A stretch of 41,385 nt of DNA. It comes from Phoronis australis. Its lineage: Eukaryota; Phoronida; Phoronidae. Made by a program: the position numbers and the translations under genes. Of the stretch, positions 11,201 to 23,200 are shown one piece after another. The first letter of the stretch is position 1, and each line of letters starts with the position of its first letter. The stretch spans positions 1 to 41,385 of the forward strand of contig NMRA01001195.1 in the NCBI GenBank assembly GCA_002633005.1. The letters are read 5' to 3'. Below the pieces are notes generated by a model. That model made no database searches and had not been told where the DNA came from. It worked only from the letters and a program-made list of their open reading frames with translations.

Positions 11201-14200
11201 ATCACACCAGCGTCAGAGCCAATCCAACTCCAAGCAATCTAGTGGAGACCAGTCGGGGAAGAAGAAATGCCCTAATTGTGGTTATGTCCATAGATCCCCT
11301 GGGCCTGAAGCCTGCCCTGCCAGAGGGAAAATATGTCGGTTCTGTTCGAAACAGGGTCACTTCGCCTCCGTATGCCGTAACAACAAAGTAAATGAAGTTT
11401 ACGAAGAGGAGGACAACCAACAGGCTGATCAGTTCTGTGGTGCAGTAACTTGACTACTTCCTAGGCGTCGCCCTGGCGGTCCTCTTAGTTGTTGAAGACA
11501 GTTCATCGCAAGAACTGTGTTCAAGGGACAGAATTATCATTTTCGTGTGATGGTGGTTGATGGAAAAGTTGAAAGTCTTCTTGGCCGGAGTAGCCAGTCA
11601 GATGAACCTTATCGTTCGAGTTAACTCCGTTACTGAAGATAAAGGACTTCTCAATACTGACCCAGTCACGATATCCCTGAAGGACAATGCCCAGCCATAT
11701 GCCCTAAACGTAGCTCGACGTATTTCGTTTCCACTTGAGAAGAAAGTGAAAGAGGAGATTGACCGTCTTACCAAACTTGGAATCCTCAATATTGTAACTC
11801 GTCCTACGCCGTGGTGTGCCCCGATGGTACCTGTCTCGAAAAAAACGGGCAAAGTCAGACTCTGTGTCGATCTAAAGAAGTTGAATGTGAACATCCGACG
11901 AAAAAGATTCGTCCTGCCAACCCTAGAGGATGTGACTTCGAAACTCCTGGGAGCAACAATTTTCAAATGTCTTGACGCAGCGAGTGGTTTCTACCAGATC
12001 CCTCTAGCAGAAGAGAGCCAGGACTTAACTACTTTTATAACCCCATTGGGCGTTATTGTTTCCGTTGTCTTCCATTCGGCATTACCTCTGCCTCTGAAAT
12101 CTTCATGAGGAAAATGCTAGAAGTGCTAGAGGGCCTGGACGGCGTGTTTGTGTATATGGACGACATCTTGGTGTATGGTGCGAATGCTGCCGAACACGAC
12201 GCTAGGTTGTCAAAGGTCTTTGAAACCCTTCACCGAGCTGGCCTAAAGCTTAATCAAGATAAATGCTTGTCCAGGAAAGAAGAGCTGAAGTTCCTAGGTC
12301 ACCTATTCAGTAAGAATGGAATACGGGTCGACCCAGGCAAGGTTACAGCCATCCTACAAATGCAGCCGCCCAAGTCAGTCACTCAAGTTCGTCAGTTCAT
12401 GGGAATGGTACACTACCTTTGTTCATATCTACCTGACCTGAACTCTATCACCGGTCCACTAAATGATCTACTGAAGTCAGACCGCCAATGGACTTGGGAT
12501 GCGCCCCAAGAAGAAGCTCTTAAAAGGACGAAACAGCTTATTGCATCAACTCTCATCTTGTCTTACTATGATGTGACAAAGCCAATTATTGTAAGCGCTG
12601 ATGCCAGTTCTTATGGTCTGGGTGGTGTGTTGTTACAGCAGCAGGACAGCATTCTTAAGCCAATAGCCTTTTGTTCTCGCACCCTCACACAGAGTGAACA
12701 GAAGTATGACCAGATCGAGAAAGAATGTTTGGCGAGTGTGTGGGCATGCCAAAAGTTTGACCGCTATATCTGTGGGCACAGCAATGTCACAATATATACC
12801 GAACACAAGCCTCTTGTCCCTCTTATCAACTCCAAGAGCCTGGATGAAGTACCATTACGCTGTCAGAGGCTTCTAATGAGACTGATGAGACATGATGTCA
12901 CACGTGTCTGATGCGTTATCAAGAAGCCCTCTCGCCCTAAAAGACTCTTCAACTGACCAAGATGTTCAACTACATGTACAGTCAATCGGGTCAAGCCTGC
13001 CAGTTACACACGACAAGAAGATGAACATCCGTAAAGCAACGTCTGAGGTCAGCCATCGTATACACCCTAACTGGTTGGCCGAGGTATGAAAGAGATGTTC
13101 CTGAAAGCTTGAAGAGTCTAAATGCACATCGTGCATCACTGTCTGTCACTGATGGTCTGATAGTCTTCAATTCAAGGATCGTCGTTCCTCAATGGTATGA
13201 GACCAGAAATACTTGACAGAATCCATGACGGCCATCAGGGAATGACAAAGTGTCTCGAGAGAGCACGGCTAGGTGTGTGGTGTCCTGGTATCACCAATGA
13301 TATAAAGAGGACTGTTAAACTGTGTAGTCACTGTACAGCGAAGAAGCCAACCCAAAAGCGTGAACCTCTTGTGACAACTCCATTGCCACAGGGTCCATGG
13401 CAGCGACTCGGGGTTGATTTGTTCTTCTTCAAAAGCAAGAACTACCTAGTGATGTGTGACTACTACTCACGTTGGATAGAGATTCTCGCCCTCAGTTCAA
13501 CAAACGCTACAGCCGTCATCTGCCGCATGAAGGACGTATTAGCTCGATTCGGTGTCCCAACCGAGGTCGTATCTGACAATGGTCCGCAATTTACGTCCAT
13601 GGATTTCAGAGAGTTTTCATCTAAGTACAATTTTTCGTCATGTTACCTCTAGTCCTTATATCCTAATTCCAACGGGGAAGCAGAGAGAGCTGTCCAAACA
13701 GCTAAAACTATGTTGAGCCAAGATGACCCCTGGCTTGCCTTGATGGTCTACCGAGACACCTCGATTGCAGCAACATGAGCTAGTCCATCACAGCTCACAG
13801 TAGAAAGACATTTGAGAACTACACTACGTGTTCCGTCCTCAACACTAGAGCCAAACCGAGAGCAGATCCTTGCCAAAGATCAGAAGTACAAGGCGACATC
13901 TTCGACGTCCTATAACCGACATCATGGTGCTAAGCCACTTCAACCGCTTCAACAAGGAGAGCCTGTCTTAGTCAAGACACATAGTGAGAAAGGGAATCGT
14001 CCGCGGTGAAGCGAGCCCGCCAAGATCATATCTAATTGAGACTAAGTCTGGAGTTTGTAGAAGGAACCGCCGTCATCTTAGGGAGATGCCACCGATAACA
14101 ACTGATCCTACAGCAAGAACCATGTCATCGAAGGTCACCTCTCATGCGCCACCTACTTGTGTTGTTCCTAAACAGTGTGTAATGGCTATGACTTCAGACT

Positions 14201-17200
14201 CTCCAGGATCTCCTCGTCGTGTTAAAAGACCTGATCGCCTGATCGAATCAATGTAGTGTGTTTGTTTATACAGTGCCTGGATTCTATATAATAATCCATA
14301 GCGACAATGGAGTGAAGTGCTCGTAACCTCTCCTCCTAAAGAATTTGTGTTTTTGTGTGCCTTAAGGAAATTACTCAGTGAGTAGTGTGTTCTAAAAGAC
14401 TTGAGTTCCAAAAGACTTTGTGTTGATACGAACATTTTATTTGAACTCTCAAGGACTGAAAGACATTCTAAATAGTTGTCATGTGGCGGCGATCGATCAT
14501 CGCTTACGTGAAATGATGTAAACATGTTCTCTAGTAAAACTAGAAGGGATTTTAATGATGGCTTCCTATGAATTGATAGTTGGTCATTGCTTGAGACTAC
14601 GTTGCTTATCATGGCGTGACATATTAAGTAGCGACGATGGTCTCAAGGAATAAAAAACTACCAGCTCTTTGTAAACCCAGAAATCCTTTGTTGATCTGAG
14701 TAAGGAACAAGTTGGCTTCTTTGATGCTTAGAGCAATTATCACTTTGATTTATGAGTCATTTACGACGTTAATTTCACTCCTCAATATCATCTTGTAATG
14801 TCTACATTCTCCGAACTCGCAAACGATGAATAGTTTGTAGATGTAAAAAAGTCACCTACTTAGAGACGTGGTTGGTTGTTAGCAGACGTTTCGACCCGGT
14901 TCATGAGAGGGCGCTGACTGTTGATGTTTATAACTTCTTTGAGCTTACGAGTATGCCAATTTTGTTCCTTGGCTAGGATCCTGGATGACGCAAGAGAGGC
15001 GGTGTGGCCAGGCGCCAAAATATGTTCCCCCACAGCTGTTGGTCTGTCTAGTTTCAGATGTTCTTTGAATCTGGTAAGGAACGGTCTCTTGGTTTCTCCA
15101 ACGTAGGTGTGGTTGAGATGCTGGTCACATTTCAGCTGGTATATGACCCCACATTGTTTAGCCATCGGGGTTGGGTCTTTGGGTCTGACTAGTAGGGAAC
15201 GGAGGGTGTTGAAAGGTTTCATGTAAGAGGGAATTCCGTGGGTTCTGTATGTGTGTTGTAGACGTTCAGATATTCCTCTTATGTATGGGATGGCAACGGA
15301 GGGACCATCGAGTTTTTCAGTAAATTTACGACTAGGGGGGTCAGTAAACATCCATTCCTGGTATCCATTAGTTCGCAAAGCATCTTCAACATGGTCCATC
15401 TCTTCGACATAGTCACGGTAGTCAGTGATGTAAGGGTCAGCTCTATACAGGAGGGTACGGGCGACTGAATGTTTGTGCTTTAAGAGGTGGTTGGAAGAAA
15501 ACTGGAGCTATTGGTCCGTATGTGTCTGTTTCCTGTAGATCTTGATTTTGATGGAGCCATTATCGAATACGTGTATGCAAGAACGGCAAGGTTACCTGAT
15601 TGATACATCTTGGAGGAGGCGGTGTGGCCTGGTTGATAAGTGCCCGCTTTCTTTACTCGAGGTTGTGGGTTCAAGTCCCACCAGGTCACACTGCTAAACC
15701 CTTGAGCCAGGTTTCTAGCTCCTCAGCTCGGTTTTAACCATATATTAATAAAGCATAAAAATATTTTCAGGTGATCAGTGCAATGGGCCCACATGCGAGG
15801 CCTGCGCACGTCTGATACAACGTGTATCAGGCCGCCTGCAATTATTTTTTTTTATTTATTGATTGATACATCACTGACTACCGTGACTATGTCGAAGAGA
15901 TCGGCCACGTTGAAGATGCTTTGTGAGCTAATGGATACCAGATGTTTATTGACCCCCCCTAATTGTAAATCAACTGAAAAACTCGATGGTCCCTCCGTTG
16001 CCATCCCATACATAAGAGGAATATCTGAACGCCCACAACACACCTACAAAACCCACGGAATTTCCTCTTTCATGAAACCTGTCAACACCCTCCGTTCCCT
16101 AGTTACTAGTCAGAGCCAAAGATCCAACCCCGATGGCTAAACAATGTGGGGTCATATACCAGCTGAAATGTGACCACGATCCCAACACATTTACATTTGA
16201 AAAACCAAGAGACCGTTCCTTATCAGATTCAAAGAATATCTGAAACTAGACAGACCAACAGCTGTGGGGGAACATATTTTGGCGCCTGGGCACACCATCT
16301 CTCTTGCGTCATCCAGGATCCTAGCCAAGGACCTAAATTGGCATACTCGTAAGCTCAAAGATGCCATAAACATCAACAGTCAGCGCCCCCTCCTGAACCG
16401 GGACAGAGGACTCCACTTACCCCCGTGTACTCCAGCATTCTCAACGAGCGAAAGGCGGGAAATCTCTCATTCATCGACAAAGACCTGGCGGACCAGGTCG
16501 AAACGTCTGCTAACAACCAACCACGTCTCTAAGTAAGCGATTTTTTTACATCTACAATGCCTCTAGAGACCAATGACGAACCTATTCTCCAGAATGAATA
16601 GTTTGCAAGTAGGACTGTACGATGCTAGAGAATATTCAAAATCTTTGTCGAATACAGTTTGGACTGTTTGTTTGATTTCATAAACATTGCGTAATGAGTT
16701 TTAATTAGATAGGTTGTTATCATGGACGTGTAGACAGGTGTAAAGTGAAACAAGTTTAACATTGCGTAATGAGTTTTAATTAGATAGGTTGTTATCATGG
16801 ACGTGTAGACAGGTGTAAAGTGAAACAAGTTTAACATTGCGTAATGAGTTTTAATTGGATAGGTTGTTATCATGGACGTGTAGACAGGTGTAAAGTGAAA
16901 CAAGTTTAACATTGCGTAATGAGTTCTAATTGGATAGCTTGTTATCATGGACGTGTAGACAGGTGTAAAGTGAAACAAGTTTAACATTGCGTAATGAGTT
17001 TTAATTAGATAGGTTGTTATCATGGACGTGTAGACAGGTGTAAAGTGAAACAAGTTTGGATTGTTTTTCAGGTACTGCCAGCTCGCACCATTGCATTGTC
17101 CCAAACAATGTCTCCATAGCAACCCACATTCCATGGAATAACGAGACAAATTCGTTCTCATCGTGTATGATTTACGATGACAACAGTGAGGTGCCGTGTA

Positions 17201-20200
17201 CAGAGGGGTGGTCATACGAGGAAAGCAAACATCTTACTATAGCGAATGAGGTGAGCGTGAGCTAACTGGGTTCGTGCCGCATTCGCTCGAGAATTCACTC
17301 AAAATTCACTAAACACATGGATCTCAGCTCTCCTCGACTCAGCTAAAAGTTTCGTATTAAAACAGACTGTTATTACCTTCATCTTTTGTTACTTGCCGAT
17401 AATTTATGGACAATTGGAGGGATAGGGGGGGGGGGGGNTGCATAGGAATGAGGCACGTACATAGTGTCTGCTGTTTATTTCGATGAGCCACAGGAATAAA
17501 AATCACTCTGTAAAAAAATGAAAATGGTAAATAACCATAGGCCTACGCCATACATGCCATTTGCAAAACAACAGTGTTTGAATTATCCGCACGTATTACG
17601 CAAATAAGGTGAAGATATGAGAACCTTGCTTGTACTGCGCGTAGAGCACATAGCTTGTGTTGCGTAGAGTACCTAGCTTGTGCTGCGTAGAGATGAGCAG
17701 CTAGCTTGCGCTGCGTAGAGCGCTTGGAACGCTTGTCCTGCCTCACCCTTGGCCTGCTTCATAGCCAGATTTAAGGACTGTACAAACTTCAGCCAGTTCG
17801 TTAGCAGCAGACGTAATGTGACGTATGTCATTGGACTTCATAAAAATCTTGAATTTCTCCGAAACGAATTGAGGTGCGTTGCCAGAATCAGTTGTCTCGG
17901 GCAGTCCAATTCGGGAGAAAATCATAAATCTTTTGTGTATTTGTGTCGTTCTTTACTCTCAGATCTTATCGTTTTCTATGATTTTACCTGTATTAAATGA
18001 CCCTGTAGTTCAATGAAAATAAATATGGTCTTAGTTCTTAAATTATGGACGTTACATGCAAAGATCCCTTCTCATTTCCAATAACATCGATAGTTCAACG
18101 TAGAGTTCACTCTGGATTTGTATCAAATGAAAAATTGACTTGGTTATGATGCTAAAACAAAGTAAGAAAGGAAAATCATTGTTTTCCACGAACACGCACT
18201 AGATTTAAGGGAAATAGTTGAGTCCCTAGTTGTGATTGTTTAATTAAACTGAGCACCGGAATGTATACATACTCAAAACGTACTGAGAGTGGCACACATG
18301 AAGTAATATCCCAAGAGACATTATTCGGCGTACGGACCGTGACCGAAGGTCGAGGTCGATACCAGGAATAATGTCGAGTGGGATATTACTTCGTCTACGC
18401 CAATCGAGGTACGTTTTCTATTTATCCCATACGCTTCGAATTCCTAAGTTTCTTTCATTTTTCTCGCATTTTTTTAAATGCTTCACTCTGACTGTTCACG
18501 TGGCGGAACACATACTATACATGTATGTATGTACTTGCGCGCTAGGTTGCAAGTTTTCTTTAGTAAAAGAAACAGTTCTAAATGTAACGATTTGTTACTT
18601 GAAAAGAGATAACAAAGATGAAAACAACGGTAACTTTGCATTGGACTTGTAACATCTCCTGAAAATAGTTAAAAAACAACAATGTTTGATATTGGCTAGG
18701 AATCGGCGCCCGATATAATATATAGAAATTGAAAACTGAGGCAGAACTGTCATGCAATTAACAAACCGTTTCTTTTTGCCTTGTTGCATCCACTGGAAAG
18801 AAATTGTGAGATACCAAGAAATTGCGATTTTGGCATTTTCTCCCTAAAATCACAAATTCGCAACTGCCCCGGCCTACACTCGTGTGGGTCATGATCTTTA
18901 TCACCTACTGCTCTACACCCTGTGTCATTTTGTTACTGTCTGAATATGAGCCACGACCTGTCACGAAATATTGTTACCGGGAGGAAAATTTCTTCCAAAG
19001 GGCCCACTCAGCATCAACGTTTTTGTCACAAATTCAGTTTTGTGGAACATTTACCATTTATAAAAACGAAAAAGGTGTTGGTGAACTATGCATTTATTAA
19101 CATAAAATTTTAAAATACAGTTTTAAGTAAACATGTCAAACTCAGCACTTTCCGTTTAAAAGCTCCACTTTTCCGAATAATGTTTCTAAAACGCCTGAAA
19201 TTTTTCATTTTCCGAATACACGCTCATGAGTCTACGGAGAATCCCGGTATGCACGTCTCCAGTGTCGTTCGACGGCTGGTATACGCCAGTGTTTATGAAA
19301 ATCGCCAATCGTTCGTGCGTTTAATGAATTCTATCTCCGGAAGGGTCGCTGCTAAATTATTGGAATATGTGAATTGTGCATTTCCACTATACGATTGACG
19401 CTTAACTTAGTAGGTCTCCAATGAAAGAATCATTATTGGTTTGTAAACTGAATCTCGGTTTAAAAAGCATGATGTATCATGACACTATGCACGACTTGCT
19501 TTGGCATACATGTGCGACTAACTTGTCTCATTTTTACAGTTCGACCTAGTCTGTGACCGTACCTATCTCAGCGGTCTTGTGCACACACTGTTTGTGTCCG
19601 GTTCATTAACCGGAGCCTTCGCCTTCACGAGACTAGCTGATATCTTCGGCCGGAAGCCAGTGTTCGTGACGAGTATGGTGCTCACGGCCGTTGTACTCAC
19701 GTTAGCCAGTCTCTCACAGTCAATAACATCTTATCTGGCCGTCCGTTTCCTAGCAGGCACATTGATTCAGGTAGTTGAGTACTTTAACATTGGCGGCAGA
19801 GCACTGAACAAAGTGGGGGGGGGGGGGGGGGGGGGGTGGNAGCCCTCCAGCCGTATAGGTGCGCCGCCCATGTGTAACATATTTGATTTGTTGACTGATA
19901 CATTTGGGTCATTAGCAGACCATTAAGCCCTGTGTAAAGAGATTAAAATTTGTTTTTGTTTCTTGTAAGTGTTCCGGATAATTGGCCATCTTGGGCATAA
20001 GTTTCTGGTCGACAATTTCGGAAAATTTAGAGCCAAAACAAGAAGTCCATCTCTGTTACTAAATTTTCTCCGTTCTTATTGTGTACCACAACTATGTATG
20101 GTTACTATTTTTTTATCTCATCTGTTGTTTTGACCAAAACAAATTAATCGATACTCACGCGAGATCTCTTAATGACGACATGTTACCATTTTCATATGTT

Positions 20201-23200
20201 CTTGATAATTTTTTTACTGTTTAAGTACCATCAAAATTGTAGAATTTTGAGTATATCAACGTCTCCATTTCAACAGGGTTGTCAAAGTGGATTCACGTAC
20301 TCGATGGAGATGTTTTCAGCCAAACATCGTACATTTGCAGGTGACAAAATAATTCTTCCGCTAAAATAGTTCTCTGAAGCTAAATAACTATGTTGTTAAC
20401 TCTTGTTTTGCATGTCATCCTAACAAAAACCGTCAAAGTAACAGTGAAAACAGCCATTACAAATACAGCGCGTTTGGCTTCAACTCCAGACGTCAGCATT
20501 GTCAAAATCGGGGCGTACCTTTTGTCTGGCATCTTGATTTTCAGTCCAGTTATCTACCACGATTGAACGAGTATTTATAACATGCATCAAAGAATCTTAA
20601 CCTAATTTTTATCCTTTTTCTTTGGGTAAAAGATGACGTTTCATGAATAATTTGATTTCAGAAGCAAAACAGTTCGAAAAAGTTTAGCCAGCGATGCTTC
20701 TTATGCGGTAATTACTCGGCTCCACCGGCAAAAGGATGGCGGACCAGCGCCCGGCTGGAAAGCAAACCCCTTTATTGATGATTAACATGGTGCCGTTAAA
20801 AACGATCAATGGCGGCCATGCCAATTTTGCTTGGATGAATTTATTCAATTATTACCTTGCTTTATTACTGTGTGACCCAAATCGGTGCAGTGTAAAGACT
20901 GGAAGTTAGCCTTCTGCGGGCCAACATTTCGTTGGAATGCATGTTTTTTAAAATGTTTTTCGCCTAGTATGTCGTTAGAGTAGAATGATTTTTAAACAGT
21001 TTGTGCTCGTCAGCTGTGTCATTAGATTAGATGTTCCTTAAGCACTTTCTACTTCTCGAGGTTTTGTTGCCCGAATCCACATTCCTTATACATATGCTGT
21101 TCTCGTCAGGTTTGCCGTTAGATCAAATGTTCCTTAAATATGTCGTCTTCTCACCAGGTATGTCGTTGGAATACGTCTGGTGTGGGTGCATGCTGGTCAT
21201 TGTCGGTCTAGCTTACGGCATACGAAATTGGCGCCTGTTACAATTGATTTGTGGACTTCCGGGTCTGTTGGCTGTGGTGCTCTATTGGTAGGTTGTGTAC
21301 AAACTCTGGATGAAGGTTTAGGAAGACGTGGAAAGACGTTAAAAAGAATCTGTGTGGGTATTAACACAAAATACCAAATTTTCTACGTGTTGGAGGCTGT
21401 ACGGAATATTTTGCAGAAACATTGAGGCAACGCAGGCCCGCCCGTACTGCGTAATATAACGGGAATAGCATTTTATAGTTTGGTTGTCGCCTGCACAAAG
21501 CAATGATAACCGTGGGTCTGTAACACATCCGCCTGTTTTTGGAACGAGAACTCTTTTTCTAAAAGAACTCGTTTGTAGCACTTATTATTACGCACGTGGT
21601 AATGACCTATTGTTCACTTGGACCAATCTCGCGCTGTACTACTCACGGCATACTGCACACGCGGATATAGGGACCAAGATATTCTTGATACCCGTGGTCG
21701 AGTGCTGAGTTACTCATTGATACAGTTACCAAGGTAACTTGAATAGCACGCATACCCTGATAAATGTACCAAGGCAAATATAAAAGTAGGCGCCAGGATT
21801 GTGTTTGAATTGCACATGGAGTTTTTTTGCGAGATGCAAGGCGCGATTTTTTTGTTTGAGATAATTTAACCTTTTGTCAGAACAAGGAAGTTGGTCAAGA
21901 ACGTAACATCAACTCTGAGTTTAGCAAATAATGTGCCACATGTTTTAAATAAATTGTTTAATTAGTGCAATAAAATGAATGGTATATGTTTCTATTTCAG
22001 CAACCGGCCCGTGGTACTATGTCAACCCTTAACGAATGGACCATTTACAAAAATAATCTATTTACAGACAATTCATATCAATTATAACAGAACAAGTAGT
22101 ATCTCTTGTCCTTGACGGATATTCCTTGTGGGCTTGAATACTTAGTTCAAGCGTATGTATCGCTACGGTCTGGATATTAGCAATACGTATTGCTACGCTC
22201 TGGATATTAGCGATATAATTTGACAAATAATACATGCCATCGATTTCTTTCTGGCCAGTTTCATAATTGTTTAGCGTAATCTGAAATATAATTTTTTTAA
22301 AAACTGCTCTTGAATTTTTTATATTTAAAGGGCAATACCGGAATCGGTCCCCTGGTTACTGACAAATGGAAGGATTGAAGACGCTAAGCAAGCAATCAAA
22401 AGAATAGCGCGATTCAACAAAGTTGAAATTCCGAAAATCCGTGATGATTCTTCTGAGATAGAACAAAGTCAGTCATTGGATTTAGTAAAAAAGGAACATG
22501 TCGGATATGATGTCGACTGCTTACTAAGTGACAAGTATTCCGATCAACTGGGGATTCTTGGCGAAGTACTGCGACGGAGCTCCCAGAATCTTTTCATTGG
22601 ACGTTTGGGAGGCAGTAGAGCGAATGTTTTGGATCAAAGATCGTCTGAGAATCAAAACTTTGATGCAGAAAATGTAGACACGGGGTATTGTTTCAGTTCA
22701 TGTTAAACCAATCCATTGTGAACACAGACATTGTTTCACCTCCATGTTCAGACTTGGTACTGTTAACATGTGCATGTTACTGTTAACACACTTTTACTAA
22801 ACAATTTCACCCGATTGGTGAGTTATATATTGGGCGAATTTTATGAGACATAACTAAGTACTTACAACAAATTAAACGTTGGAGCTCGTTATAAATGTCA
22901 GAAAGACTGACCTACGTGATATTTCATGACCCTATCGCCCGCTTTTCTAACAAATAGGCTTTCCCGTATCCAGCGTGTTCTCTTTCCGGTATCATGGGCA
23001 AACATTTTGGACTGCGTGTTGCTGCAAAGGTGTGAAATGAGTCGTTGCTTGTGTGTTCGCTTCTTGCTTGTGTTCGTGCGCGCGGGGCCGTCTATATTAT
23101 TCCATACGGCAACTAAGACCAGGTGTACAGTAGTGAAACTGGTCGCCGGTTCGGTACCCGTCCATCTAGTCATGATTCTGAGGATAATCGCAACCAACGT

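Larger units (their letters stand above)
10175..14256 (+). mobile_element. Decayed Ty3/gypsy LTR retrotransposon in SLC22 intron 1
   Basis: Order from left: candidate 5' LTR, tRNA-Leu-type primer binding site, gag with zinc knuckle, reverse transcriptase, RNase H and integrase, all on the plus strand. The protease-type order (RT-RH-IN) marks it as Ty3/gypsy. It is inactive: a frameshift at an 11-G run (11166-11176), loss of most of the protease region (11451-11556), a one-base shift near 12050, a small deletion at the RNase H end (near 12890), and stops inside integrase (13650, 13778). No matching 3' LTR is recognisable after 14256. Confidence 0.88.

Noticed and set aside
14142-14612. Minus-strand open frame of 156 codons
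   Set aside because: Antisense to the gypsy integrase end with no recognisable domain or codon pattern.
16625-17215. Minus-strand open frame of 196 codons with [16 protein letters not shown] repeats
   Set aside because: Product of the 75-nt array (25 codons per unit), antisense to SLC22 exon 2.
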